Origin: Nocardiopsis sinuspersici
GTDB lineage: Bacteria; Actinomycetota; Actinomycetes; Streptosporangiales; Streptosporangiaceae
Length of the DNA stretch: 64,000 bases
Assembly: GCA_008638415.1 (NCBI GenBank)
Contig: VWVT01000012.1
Coordinates: 62,001-126,000, forward strand
Direction of reading: 5' to 3'
Both the position numbers and the translations under genes were made by a program. How positions within the stretch are numbered: the first letter of the stretch is position 1; each line of letters opens with the position of its first letter. This document shows positions 16,645 through 25,558 of this stretch, piece after piece. The notes under the pieces are model-generated. The model worked only from the letters and a program-made list of their open reading frames with translations, was not told the origin of the DNA and searched no databases.

Positions 16645-17682
16645 TCAGGGGCGCACGGCGGTGACGAAGTTGGAGCGGTAGTAGCTGCTCAGGGTCACCG
16701 TGCCGATGGGGCGGGACGACGTGGAGGCGTGCACCATGACGTTGTCGCCCGCGTACATGCCCACGTGGTCGGGGCCGTTGCCGCCGGGGTAGAAGAACAG
16801 CAGGTCGCCGGGCTGCTTGTTCTCCCAGGAGACCCGCTGGCCCGCGTTGACCTGCTGGTAGGTGGTGCGGGGAAGGTTCACGCCCGCGGCGGCCCAGGCG
16901 GCCTGGGTCAGACCGGAGCAGTCGTAGCCGCCCGGCCCGGTGCCGCCCCACACGTAGGGTTTGCCGACCTGCGCGTAGGCGAAGTCCAGCGCGGTCTTGG
17001 CGCTGCCAGAGGCGGGACCGGTGTAGGTGGCGCCGCCTCCGCCCCCGCCTCCGCCGCCGGTCTGGCCGACGTTCTCGGTGGCCGCCGCCTGCTCCTCGGC
17101 GGTCAGCTCGGAGAGCAGTTCCTCCTGCTCCTGCATGGCGGCCTCGGCCTCCTCGGTGGCCTCCTCCGCCTTCTTCAGGGCCTCGGCGGCCTCCTCCTCG
17201 GTCTCGGACGCCTCGGCCTCCAGGGTCTCCAGGTTCTCCAGTTCCAGGACGTACTGTTCGAGGTTCTCGTCGTGCTTCTCGGACAGGTACTCCAGGTCGG
17301 CCTGGTGGGCCAGGGCGTCCTCGGGGCCGGTGGAGTCGATCAGCTGGTGGAAGGAGGTGAGGTCGATGCCGGTGTAGGTGGAGCTGGCGAGCTGGCGGGC
17401 GCCCAGGCCGAGCTCGTCCACCTTCTTCTGGGCGGTCTCGACCTCCTCCAGGATCTCCTCCAACTTCTCCTCGGCGGCCTCGTGGGTCTCCTTGGCCTCG
17501 TTGTAGGTTCCGTTGAGCTCGATGTACTCCTCTTCGAGGCTCTCGATCTCCTCGCGGACCTCCTCGGCCGTGGGTTCGGCGTGAGCCACCGCGCAGGGCA
17601 GGAGGAGGGCGGCGAAGGTGAGGGAGGAGAGGGCCGCTGTGCGGCGTCCGCGGCCGCGGCGGGATCCGGACACGTGTAGCAC
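16645..17682 (-). CDS. Secreted NlpC/P60 peptidoglycan endopeptidase with coiled coil (1)
   Basis: 345 aa from GTG 17682 (GTG 17673 is an alternative; both follow GGGGAGAAAGG). A signal peptide is cleaved around residue 35 (AVAHAE). A long Glu-rich coiled coil (about 37-205) has the features of RipA/CwlO-type regulatory domains, and a nine-residue glycine run links it to the NlpC/P60 domain (about 225-345). The catalytic Cys is in GGYDCSGLTQAAW, the His in GPDHVGMYAG, and the third polar residue is in MVHAST. It should cut D-Glu-meso-DAP bonds, and the coiled coil may keep it inactive until an FtsX-type partner engages (family knowledge). Tandem with a paralogue upstream. Confidence 0.92.
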   Translation of the reverse strand: MLHVSGSRRGRGRRTAALSSLTFAALLLPCAVAHAEPTAEEVREEIESLEEEYIELNGTYNEAKETHEAAEEKLEEILEEVETAQKKVDELGLGARQLASSTYTGIDLTSFHQLIDSTGPEDALAHQADLEYLSEKHDENLEQYVLELENLETLEAEASETEEEAAEALKKAEEATEEAEAAMQEQEELLSELTAEEQAAATENVGQTGGGGGGGGGATYTGPASGSAKTALDFAYAQVGKPYVWGGTGPGGYDCSGLTQAAWAAAGVNLPRTTYQQVNAGQRVSWENKQPGDLLFFYPGGNGPDHVGMYAGDNVMVHASTSSRPIGTVTLSSYYRSNFVTAVRP

Positions 17683-17947
17683 CTTTCTCCCCTTGTCCCA
17701 GGCCGTACGGAATCAAGGGATGCACCGGGTGGGGGCTTGGGGCCTCAGCGCGCGGTCCAGGGGCGTGGACACCGCGGACCGAGGGTGGGGAGGCCGTGGC
17801 CCCGGGGGACGTTGGGCTCGGCCCGACCCGGGCGCGGCCGTCACCGCCGGGGGGCGGTGAAAAGGAGCGACCGCGCTCGGCGACGAACACTAGTGCATGC
17901 GCGGGGACTCCCTCAACCTTTTCGTGACGTTCCACGGATTGGAGTGA

Positions 17948-17970
17948 TGTGTCCGAAACCCTCGGACACA
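17948..17970. repeat. 9-bp inverted repeat
   Basis: TGTGTCCGA, five bases, TCGGACACA. Perfect arms. It lies about 75 bases beyond the stop of the second NlpC/P60 gene and about 270 bases upstream of the first. It could be a second terminator or an operator. Confidence 0.5.
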
Positions 17971-17988
17971 CCCCCTCCCGACCGCGGC

Positions 17989-18018
17989 GGGGCCGCCACC
18001 CGGCGGGTGGCGGCCCCG
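17989..18018 (-). terminator. Terminator after the second NlpC/P60 gene
   Basis: GGGCCGCCACC / GGTGGCGGCCC, 11-bp stem with a small loop, 30 bases downstream of the stop codon on the minus strand. Confidence 0.75.
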
Positions 18019-18046
18019 TGGGCTTCGCCGTGGTGCTGCCTGCCGT

Positions 18047-19051
18047 CTAGGGGCGCACGGCGAACTGGAACTCGCTGCCCCAGTACGCGGCCAGGCCCAC
18101 GACCTCGATGTTGCGGCCGGTGCGGGGCGCGTGCACCATCTGACCGTTACCCGCGTAGAGGCCGTTGTGGCCCAGGCCCGGGTAGAAGAACATGATGTCG
18201 CCGGGCTGTAGGGCGCTCATGTCGTAGATGCGGTGGCCCACCTCGGCCTGCGCGTAGGTGGTGCGGGGCAGGTCCACGCCGCCCGCACGCCACGCGGCCT
18301 GGGTCAGGCCGGAGCAGTCGTAGCCGTTGGGGCCGGTGCCGCCGTAGACGTAGGGCAGGCCGACCTTGGAGTAGGCGAAGTCCAGGGCCGCGCCCGCGCT
18401 GCCCGAGGCGCCGCCGGTGTAGGACTGGCCGCCGCTGCCGTCGGCGCCCTCGGAGCCGGGGTCGGCGGAGGGGAACTCGGCGAGGAGGTCCTCCTGCTCC
18501 TCGATCTTCTCCTCGACCTCCTCCTTGGCCGTCTCGGCCTCCTCGAGCTTCTCCTCCGCCTCCTCCAGGGCCTCCTCCGCCTCGTCCTTGAGGGCGAACA
18601 GGCGCTCGGAGGACTCGCCGAACTCGTCCAGCTGGGCCTTCTGGGTGTCGGACAGGTAGTTCAGGTCGGCGTTCTGCTCCAGCAGGGCCTCGGGGCCGTC
18701 GGAGGAGAGGATGTTGGCCGTGGAGTCCAGGTCACCGGTCTTGTAGGTGGCGCCGGCGAGCTGCTGCACCTTCGACCGCAGCTCCTCGTAGCGCTCCTCC
18801 TCGTCGCCGACCTGCTCCTCGATGTCCTCGTAGGTGGTCTCGGCGACCTCGTGGTCCTCCAGGGCCTGGTTGTAGTCGGCGACGGCGGTCGAGGCCTCTT
18901 CGTTGAGCTCCTCGATCTTCTGCTCGACCTCTTCCTTGGTCGGGTCCGCGTAAGCGGTGCCCGGGGCGATCAGGGTGCTGGCGACGACCGCGCTGATTCC
19001 GGTCGTTGCAGCGATTCGGCGAGCCGTACGCCGACCACCGGGGTTCGTCAT
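18047..19051 (-). CDS. Secreted NlpC/P60 peptidoglycan endopeptidase with coiled coil (2)
   Basis: 334 aa from ATG 19051 (AAGGAG upstream). A signal peptide ends near residue 35 (GTAYAD). A Glu-rich coiled coil (about 36-205) is followed by a Gly/Ser linker and an NlpC/P60 domain (about 220-334) with catalytic Cys in GYDCSGLTQAAW, His in GHNGLYAG and the third residue in MVHAPR. It is clearly paralogous to the adjacent gene (same plan and similar phrases such as LDFAYxxVGxPYV), so the pair arose by tandem duplication. Separate hairpins and long gaps suggest independent transcription. Confidence 0.92.
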   Translation of the reverse strand: MTNPGGRRTARRIAATTGISAVVASTLIAPGTAYADPTKEEVEQKIEELNEEASTAVADYNQALEDHEVAETTYEDIEEQVGDEEERYEELRSKVQQLAGATYKTGDLDSTANILSSDGPEALLEQNADLNYLSDTQKAQLDEFGESSERLFALKDEAEEALEEAEEKLEEAETAKEEVEEKIEEQEDLLAEFPSADPGSEGADGSGGQSYTGGASGSAGAALDFAYSKVGLPYVYGGTGPNGYDCSGLTQAAWRAGGVDLPRTTYAQAEVGHRIYDMSALQPGDIMFFYPGLGHNGLYAGNGQMVHAPRTGRNIEVVGLAAYWGSEFQFAVRP

Positions 19052-19384
19052 GGCGGTCCACGCTCCTTGGGGTTGGGAAGTACGCACAGGGGCGCTGAGA
19101 GAACGGTCACGGGGTCCCGCGCGGGGGCGCGGGAAGGGATGAGTGCGCGGGGTTTCCGCCGGCGGACACAGGAGTGGCGTCCTATCCGATGGAGCACTCA
19201 CGTTCGGGACGAACTTAGCGGACCGTCCCGCACGGCTCAACCAGGGCCGCACGCGCATCCGTGTCCACGGTGGAGCACACCGTCGACGGGCGGTGCGTTC
19301 CACCTGCGGGGGAGGCACGGGACGGCGGGGGACGGGGTCCGCCCGGCCCGGGTGGCCGGCGACACCCGGGTGCGCGGCGCCCCG
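19052..19384. other. Intergenic: NlpC/P60 promoter region and NYN-gene terminator
   Basis: A hairpin CCCGGGTG/CACCCGGG (19347-19370) lies just beyond the NYN gene stop. The part nearest 19052 should carry the promoter of the second NlpC/P60 gene. No gene is supported. Confidence 0.45.
19347..19370 (-). terminator. Hairpin terminator after the NYN gene
   Basis: CCCGGGTG / CACCCGGG, 8-bp perfect stem with an 8-base loop, 15 bases after the stop at 19385. Confidence 0.6.
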
Positions 19385-20773
19385 TCAGCCGTGTGCCTCC
19401 AGACGGCGCAGGAAGATCGTGGAGGGCACCGCGCGCGCCCCCGCCCGGCGTACCGCCGTCACGATCTCCTGGTCGGAGGTGACCACCGCGATCGGCCGCC
19501 CCGGCGGTTCGGCGCGCACCAGCCGCACGATCAGCTCGTCCGCGGTCTCCCCGGGCGCGCTGAACAGCAGCCGCACCCGGCGGGTCGGCGCCACCACCGG
19601 CGGCGTGTCCACGTCGGCGCCGTCGAAGACGCACGTGATCTCGGCCTTGGTGCGGCTGGCCAGCCCCTTCAGCGAGTTCATCAGCCGGGTGCGCTGGTCG
19701 GCCAGCGGGAGCGTCCCGTAGCCGGTCTTGGTGACGTTGTAGCCGTCCACCAGCAGGTGCACCCTCGGCACGGTCAGCAGGTGTTCCAGCAGGCCGGGGT
19801 CGTCGTCGGGCAGCCCGCCCAGGGAGACACGCCGCTGCTGCTCGGTCTCGGCCACCAGGTCGGCGGGGTCGTCCAGGGCCGCGGGCAGCGCCAGCTCCCG
19901 GCGCAGCCCGTGTGAGGCGTCCACCAGCACGTCCAGCAGGACGCGCAGCCGCGCCTCGTCGGCGTTGCGTCCGGCGCGCACCGCGCGGCGGGCGTTCTCC
20001 ACCTGGGCCTCGGCGTTGGCCAGCCGCGACCGCAGCCGCCGGTTCTCCGACTCCAGGGTGCTGACCTGCCTGGCCGTCTCCGACTCGCGCTCGGTGGTGT
20101 CGGCCAGTGTGCGCGAGGCCCGCTCGGTGGCCTCCCGGGCCCGCTGGCGCTCGGTGTGCACCTTGCGCCGCAGCTCGGTGATCTCCGTGCGCTGCGCCCT
20201 GATCTGGGACCGCAGCCGTTCCAGCTCCGCCTGGTGTCCGTGCCGGGTCTCGTCCAGTTCGCGGCGGGCGGCGTCGAGCGCCTCGGCGGCCTCGTCCGCC
20301 TCCTTGGCGCTGGACTGGCGCTCCAGCTCCCGGTGGACGTCCTCGATGATGTCGGGCCACCCCTTGGGGCGCAGCAGGTAGGCGCATGCCGCCACCGCCA
20401 CGGGGTCGGCGGCGGGGGGCACCACGCCCGAGCGCAGGCCCTCGGCCAGTTCGGGCCACACCTGCTCGACCCGTTCCGCGACCCGGTCGCGGAAGGCGCC
20501 GTCGGTCTCCAGCTGGGCGGCGATCTGGGGTCCGGCGAGTCTGGCCCTGCGCCGGGGCTCGAACCTGGCGACCCTGCGCAGCGGCGGCGGCAGGTCGCCG
20601 GCGCGCATGCCGCTGAGCACGTCGGAGCCGTACTCGACGACGCGGGCGCGCACCGGTCCGGGCAGGGGCCGGGCCAGTGCCTCCCCGCCGCGGTCGGTGT
20701 CCGTGGCGGGGGCGTCCTCGTCGTACGGGCCGTGGTCCTCGGAGTCGCCGCCCGCCTCCGGGCGGGCGCTCAC
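19385..20773 (-). CDS. NYN-domain (YacP/Rae1-like) RNA-associated protein with coiled coil
   Basis: 462 aa from GTG 20773, which overlaps the stop of the upstream zinc-ribbon gene (GTGA). N-terminal helical region (about 40-170), a long heptad-rich coiled coil (about 180-310), then a C-terminal PIN-like NYN domain (about 330-462): VHLLVDGYNVTKTGYG with the first catalytic Asp, CVFDGADV, and VTSDQEIVTAVRRAGA. This fold includes ribonucleases such as Rae1, so RNA cleavage is plausible; the target is unknown. Actinobacterial proteins of this shape are common and uncharacterised. Confidence 0.82.
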   Translation of the reverse strand: MSARPEAGGDSEDHGPYDEDAPATDTDRGGEALARPLPGPVRARVVEYGSDVLSGMRAGDLPPPLRRVARFEPRRRARLAGPQIAAQLETDGAFRDRVAERVEQVWPELAEGLRSGVVPPAADPVAVAACAYLLRPKGWPDIIEDVHRELERQSSAKEADEAAEALDAARRELDETRHGHQAELERLRSQIRAQRTEITELRRKVHTERQRAREATERASRTLADTTERESETARQVSTLESENRRLRSRLANAEAQVENARRAVRAGRNADEARLRVLLDVLVDASHGLRRELALPAALDDPADLVAETEQQRRVSLGGLPDDDPGLLEHLLTVPRVHLLVDGYNVTKTGYGTLPLADQRTRLMNSLKGLASRTKAEITCVFDGADVDTPPVVAPTRRVRLLFSAPGETADELIVRLVRAEPPGRPIAVVTSDQEIVTAVRRAGARAVPSTIFLRRLEAHG

Positions 20774-21051
20774 GACCGACCCGTCGGGCTCTCCGCCGAG
20801 GAGCCGGTGGCGGACCGGTCGGCGTCGGGGCGGGCGATGGTCTCCACGCTGTCGGTGGCGCCGCACCAGCGGCACCTGACGTGCTCGACGATCTCGGAGA
20901 GCACGGTGTGCTCCTCGACCCGGCCGTCGCCGGCCAGGTCCAGGTGGACGTAGTCCTGCGAGCGGACCGTGCGGGTCACGTCGAACCGCGTGAGGTTGCC
21001 GCACCCGGTGCACCGCCACCGCTCACTGTCACCCGGCATCGCGATCCCCAC
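20770..21051 (-). CDS. Small zinc-ribbon protein
   Basis: 93 aa from GTG 21051, which has AGGAGG four bases upstream (ATG 21039 has no usable site). Two CxxC pairs, WRCTGCGNLTRFDVTR and VRCRWCGATDSVE, form a zinc ribbon, with a short acidic/Ser-rich tail. Its stop overlaps the start of the NYN-domain gene, so the two are translationally coupled and may act together in RNA metabolism (inference). It is divergent from the DEDDh exonuclease gene. Confidence 0.8.
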   Translation of the reverse strand: MGIAMPGDSERWRCTGCGNLTRFDVTRTVRSQDYVHLDLAGDGRVEEHTVLSEIVEHVRCRWCGATDSVETIARPDADRSATGSSAESPTGRS

Positions 21052-21176
21052 GGTTCCTCCTCGTGCTCGTGCCTTCCGGCGGTGGCCCGCCGGACCAATG
21101 TCCCCACATCTTTCCATGTCGGGCAGGTCAGACCGTATCCCGCCAGGTTGTCCCAGCCGCCGACTACCCTGACCGG

Positions 21177-22937
21177 GTGGTACGACAAGCGGCGCCCGCC
21201 GGCGTCCAAACCAGCATCAGCGACCTCGGTACACCGCTGGCCGCGGCGACGTTCGTCGTGCTGGACCTGGAGACCACCGGCACCAGTGCCACCGGTTCCC
21301 GGATCACGGAGGTCGGCGCGGTCCGGTGGCGCGGCGGCGAGGTCGTCGGCGAGTTCTCCACCCTGGTCGACCCCGGTGTCCCCATCCCGGCCAACATCAC
21401 CCTGCTGACGGGGATCAGCCAGTCGATGGTGGCCGGGGCCCCGCCCATGGAGGAGGTGCTGCCCCGCGTCCTGGCCTTCCTGGACGCCGAGCCCGGCACC
21501 GCGCTGGTGGCGCACAACGCCCCCTTCGACACCGGTTTCCTCAAGGCCGCGTGCGAGCGCCACGGGGTGGACTGGCCGGGCTACCCGGTCGTGGACACGC
21601 TGCGCCTGGCCCGGGCGGTGCTCTCGCGGGGGGAGACGCGCAACCACAGGCTCGCCACGCTCGCCGCCCACTTCGGGGCCTCGGTCACCCCCAGCCACCG
21701 GGCCCTGGACGACGCCCGCGCCACCGTGTGCGTCCTGCGGGGGCTGATCGAGCGCCTGCGCCCCATGGGGGTGTCCAGCCTGGAGGAGCTGCGGGCGGTC
21801 ACCAAGCCGCCCACGAAGGCGCAGCGGGCCAAGCGCCACCTGGCCGACGGGCTGCCCGAGGAGCCGGGGGTGTACGTGTTCACCGACGCGCGCGGGGCCA
21901 GCCTCTACGTCGGCAAGAGCAAGAACCTGCGCCGCCGGGTGCGCACCTACTTCACCGCGGCCGAGAACCGTCGGCACATCCGGGAGATGGCGGGCGTGGT
22001 GGAGGGGGTCACCCCCATCGTGTGCTCCAGCGAGCTGGAGGCCTCCGTCCGCGAGCTGCGCATCATCGCCGAGCGCAAGCCGCCCTACAACCGGCGCTCG
22101 CGCAGCCCCGAGCGCGCCCGCTGGGTCAAGCTGACCACCGACGCCTATCCGCGCCTGTCCGTGGTGCGGGCGGTCGAGGACGACGGCGCGCCCTACATCG
22201 GCCCCTACAACTCGGCGGGGGAGGCCGAGCAGGCCGGGGAGGCGCTGTTGCAGGCGTTCCCGCTGCGCCAGTGCGCCCACACCTTCGTCCCGCTGGGGGA
22301 GGCGGCGCCCCGGGTCCTGTCGGCGGGCGGCGGGCGCTGGACGGGTGCGTGCGTGCTCTCCCAGCTCGGCCGGTGCGGCGCCCCCTGCGACGGCGGTGAG
22401 AGCCTGGCCGGGTACACCGTCCACGCCGAGGCCGCGCGCGCCGCCATGACCGGTGATCCGTCCGCCGTGGTGGAGGCGCACACCGCGCGTATCGCCGAGC
22501 TCGCGGCCGAGCTGCGCTACGAGGAGGCCGCGGGTGTGCGCGACCGTCTCACGGCGTTCCTGCGCGGTGCCCGGCGGGCCCAGCGCCTGGCCGCCATCGC
22601 CGCCGTCCCGCACCTGGTCGCCTCCCGCCGTACCGGTGGGGGCTGGGAGACGTGCGTGGTCCGGCACGGCCGGCTGGCCGCCAGCGCAGTGCTGCGTCCG
22701 GGCACCGACCCGGCGGCCTTCCTGGCCTCGCTGGTCGCCACCGCCGAGTACGTGCCCGCCGGGTACGGTCCCAGCCCCAACGCCGTCCCCGCCGAGACCG
22801 AGCTGGTCCTGGACTGGCTCGCCGATCCCGCCACCCGGCTGGTGGAGGTCGAGGGGGAGTGGACATGCCCGTTGCGTAGCGCCGAGGCGCACACCGGGAT
22901 GACACACTGGGCCCATGGCCGCGCTTCCGCTCAATGA
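21177..22937 (+). CDS. DEDDh exonuclease fused to UvrC/Cho-type GIY-YIG endonuclease
   Basis: 586 aa from GTG 21177. N-terminal DnaQ-type 3'-5' exonuclease (about 22-190) with Exo I LDLETTG, Exo II NAPFDTGFL and Exo III SHRALDDA (His and Asp present). The GIY-YIG nuclease domain (about 225-310) is GVYVFTDARGASLYVGKSKN, and the C-terminal region resembles the UvrC N-terminal half, including a UVR-like helical hairpin (AELAAELRYEEAAGVRDRL). This fusion is a known actinobacterial family; a role in nucleotide excision repair as a Cho-like incision plus trimming enzyme is inferred. No Shine-Dalgarno precedes the start, which may be leaderless. Overlaps the rhomboid gene by 23 bp. Confidence 0.9.
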   Translation: MVRQAAPAGVQTSISDLGTPLAAATFVVLDLETTGTSATGSRITEVGAVRWRGGEVVGEFSTLVDPGVPIPANITLLTGISQSMVAGAPPMEEVLPRVLAFLDAEPGTALVAHNAPFDTGFLKAACERHGVDWPGYPVVDTLRLARAVLSRGETRNHRLATLAAHFGASVTPSHRALDDARATVCVLRGLIERLRPMGVSSLEELRAVTKPPTKAQRAKRHLADGLPEEPGVYVFTDARGASLYVGKSKNLRRRVRTYFTAAENRRHIREMAGVVEGVTPIVCSSELEASVRELRIIAERKPPYNRRSRSPERARWVKLTTDAYPRLSVVRAVEDDGAPYIGPYNSAGEAEQAGEALLQAFPLRQCAHTFVPLGEAAPRVLSAGGGRWTGACVLSQLGRCGAPCDGGESLAGYTVHAEAARAAMTGDPSAVVEAHTARIAELAAELRYEEAAGVRDRLTAFLRGARRAQRLAAIAAVPHLVASRRTGGGWETCVVRHGRLAASAVLRPGTDPAAFLASLVATAEYVPAGYGPSPNAVPAETELVLDWLADPATRLVEVEGEWTCPLRSAEAHTGMTHWAHGRASAQ

Positions 22938-23679
22938 CGACTACCCCGTCCGCCGAGCCCCCGTCGTCGCGTACGCGCTGATCGCGGCCAACGTCCTCGT
23001 CTACCTGATGTCGCCCCAGGCGGCGACCGCCGTGTGGTACCCGCCCGACGCCTTCGAGCGCTACTGCGCGATCCAGGACTACTTCATGTTCTGGGGCGCG
23101 GTCCCGGCCGAGATCCTCGGCCTCGTCGACCAGGTGCCGCACGCGGTGCCCGAGTGCGGCGGGTTCGGTGACAAGCCCGTGTGGTTCTCGGTGTTCGGCT
23201 CGATGTTCCTGCACGGCGGTCCGCTGCACCTGATCAGCAACCTGATGTACCTGTTCGTGTTCGGCCCCGTGGTGGAGGACCGCATCGGCAAGGTGCGGTT
23301 CCTCGCGCTGTACGTGCTCACCGGGGTCGCCGCCGCCTACGGCTTCGCCCTGACCGACGCCGACGGCACCATGCCCATGATCGGCGCCTCGGGGGCCATC
23401 TCGGGGGTGTTGGGCGCCTACCTCGTCGTGCAGTTCCGCAGCCGGGTGACCATGCTGGTGTTCGGGGTGATCCCGATGCGCCTGCCCGGGTGGGCCGTGG
23501 TGGGCAGCTACTTCGCGCTTCAGTATCTTCTCTACGTCACCACATCGAACGCCCCCGGCGCCGGCAGCGGGGTCGCCTACGCGGCGCACGTGTACGGGTT
23601 CATCGCCGGGGTGATCGCGGGACTGGTGGTGTACCGGCTGCGATGGCGCTCCGGGACGCGGCTCTCAGACGTCTACTAG
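22915..23679 (+). CDS. Rhomboid-family intramembrane serine protease
   Basis: 254 aa, six to seven membrane helices. Catalytic Ser in IGASGAISGVLGAY (about residues 157-170) and catalytic His in AAHVYGFIAGV (about 225-235). The loop-1 region FLHGGPLHLISNLMYL carries the conserved HxxxN-type pattern. Substrates are unknown. The ATG at 22915 lies within the 3' end of the exonuclease gene, so translation is probably coupled. Confidence 0.9.
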   Translation: MAALPLNDDYPVRRAPVVAYALIAANVLVYLMSPQAATAVWYPPDAFERYCAIQDYFMFWGAVPAEILGLVDQVPHAVPECGGFGDKPVWFSVFGSMFLHGGPLHLISNLMYLFVFGPVVEDRIGKVRFLALYVLTGVAAAYGFALTDADGTMPMIGASGAISGVLGAYLVVQFRSRVTMLVFGVIPMRLPGWAVVGSYFALQYLLYVTTSNAPGAGSGVAYAAHVYGFIAGVIAGLVVYRLRWRSGTRLSDVY

Positions 23680-23758
23680 GGCGTGTGCCACGGACGTGCC
23701 CCGGCGCCCCTCGCACGGCCGGCGCGCCGTCCCGCACCGAAACCGCCCTGGAGGCACA

Positions 23759-24034
23759 GTGATCACCGCGATCGTCATGATCAAGGCCGACGTCCACCGC
23801 ATCCCCGAGGTCGCCGAGGCGATCGCGGAGATCGACGGGGTGAGCGAGGTCTACTCGGTCACCGGCGGAGTCGACCTCATCGCCGTGGTGCGGGTGCGCC
23901 GGCACGAGGACCTGGCCGAGGTGATCCCCGGGCGGGTGAACAAGGTTCCCGGCGTGCTCTCCTCCGACACCCACATCTCCTTCCAGACCTACTCCAAGCA
24001 CGACCTGGAGTCGGCCTTCGCGCTGGGCTGGTAG
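23759..24034 (+). CDS. Lrp/AsnC ligand-binding (RAM) domain protein without HTH
   Basis: 91 aa from GTG 23759 with GGAGG upstream. It consists only of the alpha-beta RAM/ACT-like domain of Lrp regulators (VITAIVMIKAD ... VSEVYSVTGGVDLIAVVRV ... HISFQTY), with no DNA-binding part. Such stand-alone RAM proteins oligomerise and bind amino acids; the role here is unknown. Known actinobacterial neighbours include trpD and qcr genes, as here. Confidence 0.85.
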   Translation: MITAIVMIKADVHRIPEVAEAIAEIDGVSEVYSVTGGVDLIAVVRVRRHEDLAEVIPGRVNKVPGVLSSDTHISFQTYSKHDLESAFALGW

Positions 24035-24087
24035 CCGGCGCCGCGCCCCGCGCGGGCCCGGAAGGGGCCCGGGGCGCCCTCACGGCG

Positions 24088-24122
24088 TCCTCGGGGGCGC
24101 GGCCGCCGGCCGCGCCCCCGAG
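24088..24122. terminator. Bidirectional terminator between convergent genes
   Basis: CCTCGGGGGCGCGGCC / GGCCGCGCCCCCGAGG, 16-bp stem with a tiny loop, between the RAM-protein stop (24034) and the trpD stop (24149). Confidence 0.8.
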
Positions 24123-24148
24123 GTGCCCTCCGTGGGGCCCGCGGGCGC

Positions 24149-25261
24149 TCAGAGCGTCTTGGCGTGCTCCTGGCTGATGCGCACCCAGTGCTCCAGCGTG
24201 CGCTCGGCGGCGCCGCCGTCCACGGCGGCGGCGGCCCGCTCGTACCCGGCGCGCACCGCGTCCAGGAGCGGGCCCCGCACCCCGTCCACGGCCGCCAGCG
24301 CGGCGCCCGCGTTGAGCAGCACCGCGTCGCGCACCGGGCCGGGGCGGCCCGCCACCAGGTCGCGGACGGCCTGGGCGTTGAACTCCACGTCGCCGCCGCG
24401 CAGGTCCTCGGGCCGGGACCGGGCGATGCCCAGGTCGGCCGGGTCGAGTGCCTCGCGCCGGGCCGTGCCGTCGCGCACCACCCACACCGTGGAGGTGGTC
24501 GTGGTGGTCAGCTCGTCCAGTCCGTCGTCACCGCGAAAGACCAGCGCCGAGGAGCCGCGGCGGGCGAAGACCCCGGCGATCACCTCGCACATGCGCTCGT
24601 CGAACACCCCGATCGCCGAGGTCGAGGGCTGTGCCGGGTTGGTCAGCGGGCCCAGGAAGTTGAACACCGTGGGCACGGCCAGTTCGCGGCGCGTCTTGGA
24701 GGCGTAGCGGAACGAGGGGTGAAAGTGCGGGGCGAAGCAGAAGGTGATGCCCGCCTCCTCCGCCACCCGCACGGTCAGCTCGGGGGGCAGGTCCAGGACC
24801 ACGCCCAGGCGCTCCAGTACGTCGGCGGTGCCGCAGGAGGAGGACGCGGCGCGGTTGCCGTGCTTGACCACGCGCGCGCCCGCGGCCGCGGCCACGACGG
24901 CGGCCATCGTCGAGACGTTCACGGTGTGCGCGCGGTCGCCGCCGGTCCCGACGATGTCCAGGGTGGGGCCGGGGACGCTGATCCGGACGGCGTTGGCCAG
25001 CATCCCCCGGGCCAGGCCGGTCACCTCGGACACGTCCTCGCCCTTGGCGCGCAGCGCGACGACGAAGCCGGCGATCTGCACGTCGGTGGCCGCGTCGGAC
25101 ATGATCTCGTTCATCGCCCACTCGGTGTCGGCGGAGCTGAGGGTCCGGCCCTCCAGCAGGGCGGTGATCAGGTTGGACCAGGTCCGCTCGGTCACTGCGG
25201 ACCCCTCGTCGGGCCCGGCGGCCCGGGGACGGTCGGGGGAGGTTGCGGCGGGGACGTTCAT
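24149..25261 (-). CDS. trpD: Anthranilate phosphoribosyltransferase
   Basis: 370 aa from ATG 25261 (GGAGC upstream); a GTG at residue 23 is an alternative closer to the usual length of about 345. It transfers phosphoribose from PRPP to anthranilate in tryptophan synthesis. The PRPP/Mg motif is [17 protein letters not shown] (about 101-117), with [18 protein letters not shown] (about 133-150) for the anthranilate tunnel and [10 protein letters not shown] (about 205-214). It stands apart from other trp genes. A nearby trpD is also seen beside qcrB in Streptomyces. Confidence 0.95.
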   Translation of the reverse strand: MNVPAATSPDRPRAAGPDEGSAVTERTWSNLITALLEGRTLSSADTEWAMNEIMSDAATDVQIAGFVVALRAKGEDVSEVTGLARGMLANAVRISVPGPTLDIVGTGGDRAHTVNVSTMAAVVAAAAGARVVKHGNRAASSSCGTADVLERLGVVLDLPPELTVRVAEEAGITFCFAPHFHPSFRYASKTRRELAVPTVFNFLGPLTNPAQPSTSAIGVFDERMCEVIAGVFARRGSSALVFRGDDGLDELTTTTTSTVWVVRDGTARREALDPADLGIARSRPEDLRGGDVEFNAQAVRDLVAGRPGPVRDAVLLNAGAALAAVDGVRGPLLDAVRAGYERAAAAVDGGAAERTLEHWVRISQEHAKTL

Positions 25262-25558
25262 CGTTGTTGCTCCACGGTGAGGAAACGGGCACAGGGGCCC
25301 CGGGCGCCGGCGCGTCGCGCGAGGGGCTGGGTGCGCGGCGCTTTCCGTCGAGGGTGGTGTCCCGGCCTTCGCGCGGCGGCCCTCACGGGCGGCGGCGGTG
25401 GCGGGCGGGCCGCCCTCAGGCGCCCGGGAAGGGAATCGGGGCGTGGCCGCGCCATCGCCCGGTGTCGGCGCCGTGGTGCAGGGCGGCGCCCACCACGCCG
25501 CGGCGGCGCAGTTCCCTCTCACCGTTCTCGGCCGTTCCCAGGCCGTGTCCCATTCCGG
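25262..25558. other. Intergenic upstream of trpD
   Basis: GC-rich, no gene seen. It contains CCGTCGAGGGTGGTG (25345-25359), whose complement matches 14 of 15 bases of the repeat family described at 50573 and 59754; the match does not extend, so it may be chance. Confidence 0.35.

Larger units (their letters stand above)
17683..18046. other. Intergenic between the two NlpC/P60 genes
   Basis: Holds the terminator of the second gene (17989-18018), a separate perfect 9-bp inverted repeat TGTGTCCGA/TCGGACACA (17948-17970), and the promoter region of the first gene (TAGTGT on the minus strand near 17889-17894 is a possible -10). I looked for a cyclic-di-AMP (ydaO) riboswitch and did not find its conserved core. 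Confidence 0.5.

Noticed and set aside
17683-17900. Possible ydaO (cyclic-di-AMP) riboswitch upstream of an NlpC/P60 gene
   Set aside because: Such riboswitches often precede wall hydrolase genes in actinobacteria and CCGAGCCC is present, but the conserved GGGGAACC-type and CAGCTAACC-type segments are missing.
18233-19915. 560-codon plus-strand open frame rich in Leu/Gly/Val
   Set aside because: It is the reverse of the Glu-rich coiled coil of the NlpC/P60 gene; the apparent hydrophobicity is an artefact of reading GAG/GAC codons backwards.
25345-25359. Third copy of the pyrR/thiE dispersed repeat upstream of trpD
   Set aside because: Only a 15-base match with no extension on either side and no palindromic core; may be chance.
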